From an uncultured Lachnospiraceae bacterium (lineage in GTDB: Bacteria > Bacillota > Clostridia > Lachnospirales > Lachnospiraceae), in contig URCR01000003.1 in the NCBI GenBank assembly GCA_900546325.1, positions 1-64,000 of the forward strand: a stretch of 64,000 bases of DNA. The letters run 5' to 3'. The position numbers and the translations under genes are program-made. Shown here in pieces: positions 42,238 to 50,977 of this stretch. Under the pieces are notes generated by a model, which saw nothing but the letters and a program-made list of their open reading frames with translations, did no database searches and was not told the origin of the DNA. The number at the start of each line of letters is the position of its first letter. Within the stretch, counting starts at the first letter, position 1.

Positions 42238-42713
42238 AGATATACAGACCATTCGAGGATCAGTCGGTCCAGAGAGTATGCCGCATTTGCGGGACTGGTA
42301 GAAGGTAGTCGGATCGCTTTCTGTCCGGTAAGAGGCAGACAGTACTTTTCATAAAGCTTAAACGCAGTACCGCCGTTTGTGTATATCTGTCGGATCGGAG
42401 CATCCTGAAGAATTCTGAAGATGTCGTTTGGAATCACGTTGCGGATGCTGCTGTCACTGGAGCCTTCAATCTCGCAGGAGGCGATGACATCCCACACGGC
42501 AATACGGTTTCTTAGAAGAAATGCTTTCTTTTCGTCGATCGTAACCGGAACATCCTCATGAGAAAGCGCGGCCAAAAGCTTCCAGAAACGATTCTGTGGA
42601 TGATGATAGAAGAACTGTGCTTCCCGTGATTTGACAGAAGGGAAGCTCCCTAAGACTAAGATTTGTGAGTCGCTGTTGTAAACCGGTGAAATATTATGGA
42701 CTGCATGTTCCAT
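42219..42713 (-). CDS. DNA-deoxyinosine glycosylase (UDG superfamily)
   Basis: A 164-residue protein of the TIGR04274 type. LVLGSFPSVKSREAQFFYHHPQNRFWKLL is the motif A region of the uracil-glycosylase fold, and LPSTSPANA is the C-terminal substrate loop. It would excise hypoxanthine (deaminated adenine) from DNA. Convergent with gdhA and sharing its terminator. Adds to the repair-rich character of this segment but is not in the same operon as the SOS-type pair. Confidence 0.88.
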   Translation of the reverse strand: MEHAVHNISPVYNSDSQILVLGSFPSVKSREAQFFYHHPQNRFWKLLAALSHEDVPVTIDEKKAFLLRNRIAVWDVIASCEIEGSSDSSIRNVIPNDIFRILQDAPIRQIYTNGGTAFKLYEKYCLPLTGQKAIRLPSTSPANAAYSLDRLILEWSVYLKETLE

Positions 42714-42825
42714 AGAAGAAACACCCCTTTCACATAGAAAAATTGTAAGTTCAGGTTTATTGTAGCACTAGGAGCAAGTAGGGGCAATCAAAAATAGATA
42801 CGGAAACAGAGAGAGGAGAATATAG

Positions 42826-43647
42826 ATGAAAATTCGAGAGTTTTGTGAGAAGATTGGAATGGACGAAGCAGCCATCCGGCAGGCAGAACAATTTTCAATG
42901 GAGGACACCGTGTATGGCTGTTACAAAAAAGAGTTGAAAGAAGACAAAAAGCAGTTCTTTGTCCATTTAAAAGAAGAAGAGAACTGGCGTGTGTTTGCGC
43001 TTGCTCTTTATATCCGCATGGCAGTCGAAGCGTATGAAACATTTCAGGAGAAAGGAATTGCTGATCAGATTTATTTTGATACGTTTTCCGATTTTCGGAT
43101 TTGGAATGAGGAATGCCAAAAGAAATACGGCATCTGTGGTCTGACTGAGTGTGAGTGGCTGAGCCTTCCGCTGGAATTAAAAATCTTTCGGCTTGGCAGA
43201 CTTCAGTTTGAACCGATTTGTCTGGAGAAAGCGATTGAGACAGAAAAGTATACCTTGCCGGAAGGGACAAAAGTATTAAATGTACATATACCGGAAGATG
43301 GAAGATTAGAGACAGAAGCATGTCTGGACTCCTTCGCAAAGGCAGAAAATTTTTTCGGAGAAACATTCGAGGCATTTGTCTGTGAGTCGTGGCTGGTTTC
43401 TCCGAAATTAAAGGAACTGTTAAATGAAGATTCAAATATTATCAAGTTTATGGAGCTGTTTGAAAATTACGGGATTGTCTATCCGTTCCGCCAGGCTGAA
43501 CAGCGGGTGTTCGGGGAAATCAGTGAACAAAAAGAGGATTACCCAGAACGTACCTCTTTGCAAAGAGCACTAAAGAAATACGTTCTGGATGGAAAGGAAC
43601 CGGGGATGGGACAAGGTGTGCGCTTTCGTGCAGATATCCGGAAGTGA
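42826..43647 (+). CDS. GNAT-like acyltransferase-domain protein (DUF5596/GNAT_C type)
   Basis: A 273-residue protein. The N-terminal 120 residues are helical (DUF5596-like), and the C-terminal half reads LGRLQFEPICLEKAI, VLNVHIPEDGRLETEACLDSFAKAENFF, FVCESWLVSPKLKELLNEDSNIIKFMELFE, features of the GNAT_C family. Function and substrate are unknown; a CoA-dependent transfer is inferred from the fold. GAGAGGAG precedes the ATG. No partner gene is evident, since the downstream neighbours are on the other strand. Confidence 0.75.
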   Translation: MKIREFCEKIGMDEAAIRQAEQFSMEDTVYGCYKKELKEDKKQFFVHLKEEENWRVFALALYIRMAVEAYETFQEKGIADQIYFDTFSDFRIWNEECQKKYGICGLTECEWLSLPLELKIFRLGRLQFEPICLEKAIETEKYTLPEGTKVLNVHIPEDGRLETEACLDSFAKAENFFGETFEAFVCESWLVSPKLKELLNEDSNIIKFMELFENYGIVYPFRQAEQRVFGEISEQKEDYPERTSLQRALKKYVLDGKEPGMGQGVRFRADIRK

Positions 43648-43669
43648 TAGCTGAGTCAGATCAATATTG

Positions 43670-44101
43670 TTACACCAGCTCTGCAATTCTGGAAACACCG
43701 ACATAAATCTCAGAGATTTTATACCATGTGCGGTAGTCTACAGTTCCGGTTTCCGGCAGTCCGAAGACAGACTGGAACTTTCGTACCGCCTCGGCAGTGG
43801 CAGGACCGTAAATCCCATCTGCAGTGATTTTTGGAATCGCCGGATAGGCACCTGCAATGACATTTAGCTGCTCCTGCATCTGCCGGACCTTATTGCCCGA
43901 AGCGCCATTCTCCAACACATATCCCGGCCAGGAAGAAGGGATGCCGGAGATCTCCTGCGCAGTATTGATATACATGTTGTCACCGTAGTAATAGCGGAGG
44001 ATTTCAATCGGGGAGTAGCCCTGATCGCCGAGCGCTTTAGAGCCCCATTGCGTCATCCTTATGGAAACAACATGTAAACGACCCAAAAAGCCGGCAGTCA
44101 C
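43670..44101 (-). pseudogene. 3' fragment of a SpoIID-like peptidoglycan-binding protein
   Basis: Homology starts abruptly at MTQWGSKALGDQGYSPIEILRYYYG (about 44056), the end of the SpoIID/LytB-like region, and continues through a linker into a peptidoglycan-binding domain (GNKVRQMQEQLNVIAG, ITADGIYGPATAEAVRKFQSVFGLPETGTVD). The N-terminal 250 or more residues expected for this spore-envelope-type family are missing. Directly upstream on the same strand is a serine recombinase whose stop lies about 50 bases before the homology begins, so the gene was cut at the recombinase attachment site. The 5' part is not in this window. Confidence 0.75.
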
Positions 44102-44106
44102 AAGCC

Positions 44107-45591
44107 TTACAGCTCCGGGAGACAGTAGTAAATCGTAAGAACATCCCGTGGTTTATCATAAATTATTTTCTGAACGATGCTTTTCATCACTTCGTTTTTC
44201 TGTTGATTTGTAAATTTTTCAGAAGAAATGACATCGCAGACGGTGTAGAGTCTGTTGTCATCCTGTTCTTTTTTGGCAGAATGGTCTGACGGTACAGGGT
44301 GACAGTCGCTCAGCCGCATTTCTAGTTGTTTTCGTTCCAATTTGAGACATTCTTTATTTTCCCTGTACTCCTCCAGTGTATCAATGCCGTTTTGGTACGC
44401 TTCCTTGATGCGTTTTTCCTTTTGTCCAAGCTGCCTGAGCTGTTCTGAGAAAAGCTCCCGTTCATCTATGATTTCTGGTAATGTCTCCGGTCTGATCTGC
44501 GTGTACACAACCTCTTTTGTCTGAAATACGTCCTGCAGTGCCGCAAGGACGGCAGGCTCCAGAACAAGTGAGCTGATACTGTTTCTGGCAGCGCATTTTC
44601 CTTTGCTGACTCCGTAACATACAAAATAGGAATATGCTTCTCCGTTTGTTTTCCGGTACATGGTTTTTGCAATCATAGTGCGGCCGCATACCGGGCATTT
44701 TAAGAGTCCGCTGAGCCAGTGACGGTAAGTGGAGGAGGGGCGCGATCCTTTTGGCCTGCCGGTGGATTTCAATCGCTGTTGGGCACGGCCGAACAATTCC
44801 CTGCTGATAATGGCCTCGTGCTGCCCGTCGGCGATGATCCATTCCTTTTCATCCTTGACCGCATTTGTCTCACTCGACGTCCGGTTCCAGCGGATCATAC
44901 CGCAGTACGTTGGATTCTGGATGATATATTCAATCGATCTCCGTTCAAAAGGTTCTCTGCGGGAAGTTTTATATCCGAGCCGGTTTAAAAATTTTGCAAT
45001 TTCAAAAAATCCCCATTGTTCTTCGACGTATTTCTGAAAAATCAGCCGGACGATTTTCGCTTCCTCCGGAGCGATCACCGGAGGCTTTCCACGCTCCGCG
45101 ATCCGATATCCGAGAGGCGGCCGTGCCTGGTAGCCGCCGCGCAGTGCTTTCTCGGTCATTCCTCTTTTTACTTCATCCGAGAGACGGATAGAGTAGTATT
45201 CGTCCATCCATTCAATGATCCGCTCGATCAGAGAGCCGAAAGGACCATCCAGCCGCGGTTCGGAAACACTCAGCACATCAATCCCGCACTGTCTGCGCAG
45301 CAGAGATTTATAGACGATAGATTCCTCCTGATTGCGGGCGAATCGGCTGTATTTCCAGACGATGATGACATCAAAAGGCCGGGGGGTCGATTTGGCGAGA
45401 CCAATCATCCGCTGAAAGTCCTGCCGCTTGTCTGCTTTTCTTCCGGACACACTTTCCGTGAAGATGTATTCCTTTGGGATCGTGATGTCATTTTTCTTTG
45501 CAAAGTCTTCGCCGAGCCGGATCTGTGCATCGGGCGATAATTCATCCTGGTTATGCGTGCTGACACGGACGTATAATGCTCCGATTTTCAT
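44107..45591 (-). CDS. Large serine recombinase
   Basis: A 494-residue recombinase. N-terminal resolvase-type catalytic domain (ALYVRVST with the active Ser, FTESVSGRKADKRQDFQRM, VWKYSRFARN), recombinase domain (PPLGYRIAERGKPPVIAPEEAKIVRLIF), zinc beta-ribbon (LKCPVCGRTM, then CYGVSKGKCAARN) and a coiled-coil region (about 375-440). This is the layout of phage integrases, TnpX and the SpoIVCA/skin recombinases. It integrates or excises a DNA segment without host factors. Its 3' end sits beside the cut gene fragment, so the attachment site is at about 44050-44060. Confidence 0.93.
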   Translation of the reverse strand: MKIGALYVRVSTHNQDELSPDAQIRLGEDFAKKNDITIPKEYIFTESVSGRKADKRQDFQRMIGLAKSTPRPFDVIIVWKYSRFARNQEESIVYKSLLRRQCGIDVLSVSEPRLDGPFGSLIERIIEWMDEYYSIRLSDEVKRGMTEKALRGGYQARPPLGYRIAERGKPPVIAPEEAKIVRLIFQKYVEEQWGFFEIAKFLNRLGYKTSRREPFERRSIEYIIQNPTYCGMIRWNRTSSETNAVKDEKEWIIADGQHEAIISRELFGRAQQRLKSTGRPKGSRPSSTYRHWLSGLLKCPVCGRTMIAKTMYRKTNGEAYSYFVCYGVSKGKCAARNSISSLVLEPAVLAALQDVFQTKEVVYTQIRPETLPEIIDERELFSEQLRQLGQKEKRIKEAYQNGIDTLEEYRENKECLKLERKQLEMRLSDCHPVPSDHSAKKEQDDNRLYTVCDVISSEKFTNQQKNEVMKSIVQKIIYDKPRDVLTIYYCLPEL

Positions 45592-45700
45592 ATGATATCC
45601 TCCCCTTTCATTTGATTGTATTTTGGAAAGGAAAGAAAAATAACAGCTGACATAGAATGAAGGACAGACCGTGCCTCATATCTTTCAGGGAGGTGATCGG

Positions 45701-45853
45701 ATGAATGTGAAAAATATCATTGTGATTGGTGACAAAGAGAAGGAGTTTGAGGAACTAAGTGCAGAGGAGCATAAAAAGCTTGAGAATCGCCTGAATACCG
45801 CGGCGCTGAGGCAAGTGTGCTATACAGCGGAACGTCAGCAAAAACCATCTTAG
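45701..45853 (+). CDS. Small conserved-looking protein beside the recombinase
   Basis: A 50-residue protein, MNVKNIIVIGDKEKEFEELSAEEHKKL at the start. GGGAGGTGATCGG gives it a very strong ribosome site. It is divergent from the recombinase with a 109-base gap. I recall similar tiny proteins beside recombinases and transposons of Clostridia, but I cannot name the family with certainty. Possibly a recombination directionality factor, which for serine integrases is often a small protein encoded nearby; this is conjecture. Confidence 0.6.
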   Translation: MNVKNIIVIGDKEKEFEELSAEEHKKLENRLNTAALRQVCYTAERQQKPS

Positions 45854-45956
45854 TTTTTCTGGATTTAAGTAAAAGAAGTATGCTATAATTACGAGAGGAA
45901 GTATTCTGCAGCAGTACTTTGCAGAAAACAGGAAAAACATAAGGAGAGCAAATTTT

Positions 45957-48311
45957 ATGATCAGAAGAACATTGGATGAGAAGGAAATACGGCAAATGCG
46001 GGATGGATATATTCCTGCACCGTATGAACTGGAAGAAGGAGAGCAGATTAACGATTTCTATCTGGAACCGGTCTTTTTTGAGAACGAAGACGGACCGACC
46101 ATCGGAGTGACCACATGCGGTGTGATCGTGCAGGATGGACTGTTTTTCAAGGACATGGATAATTCAGGAAAGCTGTCCCCGTATAAAGACTGGCGATTGA
46201 ATCACGAGACACGTGCCAAAGATATGGTTGCACACTTACGGTTAGACCAACAGGCAGGTCTGGTGCTGAATACACTGTGGAATTCTCCGATGGTGATGAC
46301 ACGCGAGGAAGCGAAAAATGAGAAGGGAGAGATTATCCCGTCGAAAATTTTCAAACGCTTCGATCCGGAGGAAAAAGAAGGGCTTACACTGCTCCCGGGA
46401 ATCACGATGAACGTCAGTGACGCGGATGTACTGGAACGGAAGCTGACCGGAGGAGTATATAGGGGAGATATGCGTGCGGAAGCCGGGATGAGTGCGCTTT
46501 ACCACAATCTGGGAACGCAGATGCTGGAGTATGAAGCATGTCAGGATGGTGTGGCGATTCCGTATTCGCTGCACACGAATCCGATCAACATCGGTTATCC
46601 GGATTTCCTCGGAATCGGTGCAGCGGTTATGGGGGACGGCAATTTTGATCTTGTATACGAGATGGCTGACACAGACCGCAAGATGATGAAGGCAGCAGGA
46701 CAAAACATTATGTATGGCCCACAGGTAGATGTGGCGACTGATCCAAGATGGCCTCGCAACAGCGGGACATACGGGGAACGTACTGATGTTACTTGCGGAA
46801 TCATCAGAGAACTGGTGCGTGGATATCAGAACGGGGAAGATGGACTCAATGAAGGATCTGTCGTGATCACTGTAAAGCATTTCCCGGGAGACGGACCGGC
46901 AGAGAATGGGTTTGAACCGCATATGCCGATCGGACAATGGAGACTTTATCCGACAGAGGGCTCTATGGAAAAATACCATCTGCCGCCGTTTCAGACTGCA
47001 TTTGATCTGAAAGCTTCGGCGATCATGCCGGATTATTCCAGAATCTGTGCGGACAGCCGGAGCAGGGAACAGTTTTACAGAGGGAAGCTGACATCGGCAG
47101 AGACAGTCGGCTCTACTTACAGCAAGGAGCTGATCACAGACCTTGCCCGCGAGACAATGGGATTCGAAGGATATGTGAACTCAGATTCGGGAATCACGAC
47201 GGTGCAGACCTATGGAGTGGAAGATCTGACAGTGCCGCAGCGGTATGCAAAGGCAATCTCCGCAGGGACAGATGTGATCGGAGGAAATTCGGATTCTGAA
47301 AATATTGTGAAGGCGGTGACGGAAGGATATCTTCCGAAGGAAGATCTGGATCGCGCAAACTATCACAGATTACTCAGCCTGTTCCGTGTAGGAAGAGTGG
47401 ACAATCCATATCTGGATCCGGACTATGCAGACAAAGTCCGAGAGGACAATCTGGAAGATGCAAAGCAGGCTGCATACAGAGCTAATCAGAAAGCGGTCGT
47501 TCTCGCAAAGAATCATGATCAGGTGCTTCCGATGGAAAAGGGCAAAAAAGTCTACATCGCATGCCTGAAAGGAGTAGACCCGGGGGCAGCCATGGCTCAG
47601 GCAATGGGCGCAGGCGTCGGAGGCGAAGGAGATGAGGAAGCATTTGGCAGACAGCTGAAGGAATTATTCACTGAGAGAGGATTTTGTGTGGTGGATACTC
47701 CAAAGGAAGCGGATTATGCATACCTGCACGTATGGCCGATCAGCAACGGAATGGTATTCCGCCAATATGCAATGCCGGTGATCGAGATGGTGGACGAAGA
47801 ACTGTTTGAGGAGAGAGAAGTAAACAAGAGCCAGAAGAAAACCGGAAACATGGTTCCGATCACAACCTTAAAGGGAGTGGCAGAGATTCCGAAAATCTCA
47901 GAAATCGTTCATCAAAACGGAGGAAAAGTGATTGCGACCTGCGTTGTATGCAATCCTTGGATTCTCGATAAATTAGAGCCGTATGTAGACGGGCTGACAT
48001 TCCAGTATACGATCAGTCCGGTGGCAATGGACAATGCCCTGAGGGCGCAGATGGATGTTCTTTCCGGAGCGTATAACCCGACGGGAAAGATGAGCCTGAC
48101 GATGGTATCTTCCCCGGAGGTGATCCGCATCGAAGAAAAGGAACTGGATGGAATTGTAAGAGAAGTGTGTGTTTCTCCAAATGATGTCCCGGGATATGAT
48201 AAGGATTCCTATATTGATCCGGCAATTCTGGCGAAGGTCAAAGGCGGAAGCTACGCATACTGCGATGAAGATGGAAACTACTATCGCGCAGGATTCGGCT
48301 TAAAATATTAG
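45957..48311 (+). CDS. Glycoside hydrolase family 3, beta-glucosidase-like
   Basis: A 784-residue cytosolic enzyme (no signal peptide). KHFPGDGP (307-314) is the GH3 substrate-binding signature and Asp410 in GYVNSDSGI is the expected nucleophile. The usual SDW is replaced by SDS, and the N-terminal 60 residues do not look like a GH3 domain, so substrate preference may be unusual. The C-terminal alpha/beta sandwich is present (VYIACLKGVDPG, NPTGKMSLTM). Promoter: extended -10 TGCTATAAT ending at 45889. AAGGAGAG precedes the ATG. A strong hairpin follows. Confidence 0.85.
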   Translation: MIRRTLDEKEIRQMRDGYIPAPYELEEGEQINDFYLEPVFFENEDGPTIGVTTCGVIVQDGLFFKDMDNSGKLSPYKDWRLNHETRAKDMVAHLRLDQQAGLVLNTLWNSPMVMTREEAKNEKGEIIPSKIFKRFDPEEKEGLTLLPGITMNVSDADVLERKLTGGVYRGDMRAEAGMSALYHNLGTQMLEYEACQDGVAIPYSLHTNPINIGYPDFLGIGAAVMGDGNFDLVYEMADTDRKMMKAAGQNIMYGPQVDVATDPRWPRNSGTYGERTDVTCGIIRELVRGYQNGEDGLNEGSVVITVKHFPGDGPAENGFEPHMPIGQWRLYPTEGSMEKYHLPPFQTAFDLKASAIMPDYSRICADSRSREQFYRGKLTSAETVGSTYSKELITDLARETMGFEGYVNSDSGITTVQTYGVEDLTVPQRYAKAISAGTDVIGGNSDSENIVKAVTEGYLPKEDLDRANYHRLLSLFRVGRVDNPYLDPDYADKVREDNLEDAKQAAYRANQKAVVLAKNHDQVLPMEKGKKVYIACLKGVDPGAAMAQAMGAGVGGEGDEEAFGRQLKELFTERGFCVVDTPKEADYAYLHVWPISNGMVFRQYAMPVIEMVDEELFEEREVNKSQKKTGNMVPITTLKGVAEIPKISEIVHQNGGKVIATCVVCNPWILDKLEPYVDGLTFQYTISPVAMDNALRAQMDVLSGAYNPTGKMSLTMVSSPEVIRIEEKELDGIVREVCVSPNDVPGYDKDSYIDPAILAKVKGGSYAYCDEDGNYYRAGFGLKY

Positions 48312-48362
48312 GAGAATTCTGCTATAGAGATACAAGAAGTGAGAAGCAGATGAAAAAAATAG

Positions 48363-48410
48363 AAGGCGGCAGAGTGACACACTGGTCAGGTGTGCCATTC
48401 TGCCGTCTTT
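48363..48410 (+). terminator. Terminator after the GH3 gene
   Basis: CGGCAGA/TCTGCCG and CACAC/GTGTG form a two-part stem with a seven-base loop, followed by TCTTT. Confidence 0.75.
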
Positions 48411-49090
48411 GGGAATGAGAAATTTCCATTTTCGATGTGGACGAAGGTTATGCGACAAGTGCTTGGGGACTACAATCTGCATCTGATCATGCGCGGAGAA
48501 TTTCTCGGAAGCCCGGAGCTCCGGTATGAGATTGCAAAATATCTGTATCACAATCGGAGCATGGTGGTATCTCCGGACTGTATTGTAATCGGAACCGGGA
48601 TTGAGTATTTGTATTCAAAATTAATCGGGCTGCTCCCCGAGCATGCAGTCTATGCGGTGGAAAATCCCGGATACAGAAAGATCCGGCTGATCTATGAAGA
48701 ACTCGGAGTCAAATGGACGTGGACGGCTATGGCAGAAAACGGAATCCATATGGGAAGTCTGCGAAGCAGCCAGGCAACAGTCGTACATACCTCCCCGGAA
48801 CATCACTATCCGCTTGGGACTGTGATGTCTGCAAGACGACGGCAAGAATTGCTGAAATGGCTGGAGGAATCGGAAGATTTTTGCGCGACGGCTATTTTGA
48901 CCGCCATCTGAATCGGTTGCGCAAATATTATCTGAGTCAGGGGGAAAAGCTGAAACATGCAATTGAACGCACACCGTCGATTCCGGCAAAAGAGATTGTC
49001 GGGATGGAGACCGGCACTCATTTGTTAGTAAAGCTTCATACAGAGATTCCGGATCCGGAAGTGAAGAGGCGGGCAGCGAAAAGGGAGTAA
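48405..49090 (+). pseudogene. Decayed MocR-type (GntR-aminotransferase) regulator
   Basis: The first frame (to 48911) starts abruptly at FGNEKFPFSMWTKVMRQVL and runs through the aminotransferase-like part (SPDCIVIGTGIEYLYSKLIGLLP, VYAVENPGYRKIRLIYEELG, VHTSPEHHYPLGTVMS). The winged-helix N-terminus is absent. After WLEESEDF about 100 residues including the PLP lysine region are deleted, and homology resumes in another frame (RFLRDGYFDRHLNRLRKYYLSQG, GMETGTHLLVKLHTEIPDPE). Three independent lesions, so it is not functional. Confidence 0.88.
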
Positions 49091-49184
49091 AAAGCAGCCG
49101 GGAAAGGATTGACGGTATTTCCTGCGAATTGTATAATAAAAGCGCCAAGGTTGCAAATAAGAGAAATGGGATATAGGTAAAGAG

Positions 49185-49802
49185 ATGAAGACGATCATTA
49201 TTGGAATTGCAGGTGGGACAGGTTCCGGAAAGTCCACCTTCACAAGAAAGCTGAAGAAAGAATTCAAAGACGATGTGGCAGTGCTCTACCATGACAACTA
49301 TTACCGGGATCAGAGCGATATACCGCTGGAAGAGCGCCGGAAGACAAACTACGACCATCCGGATGCGATGGAGACCGAGCTGCTTGTCAGACAGTTGCAG
49401 GAATTGAAAGAAGGAAAGACGATCCAGTGTCCGACTTATGACTACACACTTCACACAAGGTCAAGCGAGGTGGTGACCGTAGAGCCGAAGAAAGTGATCT
49501 TACTGGAGGGGATCCTTGTTCTGGCAGATGAACGGCTGAGAGATCTGATGGATATCAAGGTGTATGTGGAGGCAGATGCAGATGAGAGAATTCTCCGCAG
49601 GATCATCCGTGATGTCAAAGAGCGCGGCCGTGATATGGAAGGTGTTGTGGAGCAGTATCTTACAACCGTCAAGCCGATGCACTATCTGTATGTGGAACCG
49701 ACAAGGAGCACTGCAGACATTGTGATCAACAGCGGTATGAACCCAATCGCCTTTGAACTGGTGAAAAATACGATCCAGAAGATTCTGGAAGAAGAAGCAT
49801 AG
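49185..49802 (+). CDS. udk: Uridine kinase
   Basis: A 205-residue P-loop kinase: GIAGGTGSGKSTFTRKL at the start, DNYYRDQSD with catalytic Asp, NYDHPDAMET and a lid with RRIIRDVKERGRD. It phosphorylates uridine and cytidine for pyrimidine salvage. Length is as usual. The ribosome site (GGTAAAGAG) is moderate. It stands between the decayed regulator and a strong terminator, as a single gene. Confidence 0.95.
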   Translation: MKTIIIGIAGGTGSGKSTFTRKLKKEFKDDVAVLYHDNYYRDQSDIPLEERRKTNYDHPDAMETELLVRQLQELKEGKTIQCPTYDYTLHTRSSEVVTVEPKKVILLEGILVLADERLRDLMDIKVYVEADADERILRRIIRDVKERGRDMEGVVEQYLTTVKPMHYLYVEPTRSTADIVINSGMNPIAFELVKNTIQKILEEEA

Positions 49803-49891
49803 AGGCACAGCTGCATAAAAATCGTTAGAACAGAGGAAAAAGACTGAAAAAGTTCATAAGTTCATAGGAAAACAACAGAAAAGTGAACGGG

Positions 49892-49975
49892 AAAAGCCCC
49901 GGAAATTTTGCAGAAAATGGTTTCAGAGCCGACAGACTCTGAAAGACCAGAAAGCTGAATTTCCGGGGCTTTTTA
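49892..49975. terminator. Bidirectional terminator with inner hairpin
   Basis: AAAAGCCCCGGAAATT pairs with AATTTCCGGGGCTTTT (16 bp); inside, TTTCAGAG pairs with CTCTGAAA. T-rich on both exits, serving udk and the convergent gntR-type gene. Confidence 0.9.
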
Positions 49976-49992
49976 TACGGCTGATCCGTTCC

Positions 49993-50706
49993 CTATATCG
50001 TTGACGGTCCATCGGTTTTCATGGAGAGGGACAGAAGTCTCCGGTTGTAGACGAGGTGGAGATACATGGCATCCTGCGCTTTGGTCGCATCGTGTGCCGC
50101 GATCGCATCGGCAACCTCACGGTGGGTCTCAATCGTCTCCTGCATCAGCCGGTTCTCTGTCAGCTGGATGAACAGTGGAATGGAACTGTTGATGACCGGG
50201 ATCAGCCTTGGCACGACGAGGTTTTTGCTGCTCATGGCGATGGCAGTGTGAAGTTCAATATCCTTCTCCACATGGTTTTCCCCGGAGAGAAGCAGGGCTT
50301 CTACTTCATTACAGAGTGTGTAGATCTTTTTGATGTCGTTTTCGTCTGCACGGGAAGCTGCCATGGCAGCGATGGAAGGTTCCAGAAGAATGCGGACTTC
50401 CAGAAGATCCTGCGTCAGTCTCTTTTTATCTCCGACGAAGGTAAACCCAAGAGGATCTTCGACAATCCCCGGGGTGGAGGCGACATAAGTGCCGGATCCC
50501 TGCCGGATGGTGACAATGTTGCGTGAGGCGAGCAGCTTCATAGCCTCCCGGATCGTACTGCGGCCGGCACCCATCCGCTCTGCAAGAACAGATTCATTTG
50601 GTAGCTTGTCATTTGGCTGAAGATGTTCGTCTAAAATATAGTTGATAATGTCGTCAGACAACTTTTCGGGCAGACTTTTTTCCAGTTCGTGTAAATGATT
50701 CATCAT
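49993..50706 (-). CDS. GntR-family regulator, FadR/FCD type
   Basis: A 237-residue regulator with N-terminal winged helix (LPNESVLAERMGAGRSTIREAMKLLASRNIVTIRQGSGTYV) and the all-helical FCD effector domain (EVRILLEPSIAAMAASRADENDI, ELHTAIAMSSKNLVVPRLI), which usually binds sugar acids or carboxylates via metal. Divergent from the GntP-dehydratase operon, whose promoter contains a 17-bp palindrome, so it is most likely the repressor relieved by gluconate or a related acid. Confidence 0.9.
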   Translation of the reverse strand: MMNHLHELEKSLPEKLSDDIINYILDEHLQPNDKLPNESVLAERMGAGRSTIREAMKLLASRNIVTIRQGSGTYVASTPGIVEDPLGFTFVGDKKRLTQDLLEVRILLEPSIAAMAASRADENDIKKIYTLCNEVEALLLSGENHVEKDIELHTAIAMSSKNLVVPRLIPVINSSIPLFIQLTENRLMQETIETHREVADAIAAHDATKAQDAMYLHLVYNRRLLSLSMKTDGPSTI

Positions 50707-50826
50707 ATGACTTTTTGAAATTCCTTTCGCTCTTTTTCGTTACCTATAGGATAGAGGAAGAAAAAACAAATGTCAAACAGTAAAAATGCATAAAAAAGGC
50801 GTGAATTAATTGTGAAAAATTACATA

Positions 50827-50873
50827 TTGATTTTTTCAAAAAGAAAAATTAGAATAAATTCATCAGATGAATT
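50827..50873 (+). promoter_or_regulatory. Promoter and operator of the gntP-type operon
   Basis: TTGATT (50827-50832) and TAGAAT (50850-50855) are 17 bp apart. AATTCATCAGATGAATT at 50857-50873 is a perfect palindrome around a central A, placed for repression. Partial copies of TTCATCATATG occur at the gntR-type start (about 50700) and inverted near 50950. Confidence 0.72.
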
Positions 50874-50977
50874 ACGGAAATTTTATCTGAAAAGAGAAAA
50901 GAAAGAGGAAAAAAGAAGAAAATGGTCAGATGTATTGGAGAAAAGAAACATATGATGAATTTTAGGAGGGAATTGGT

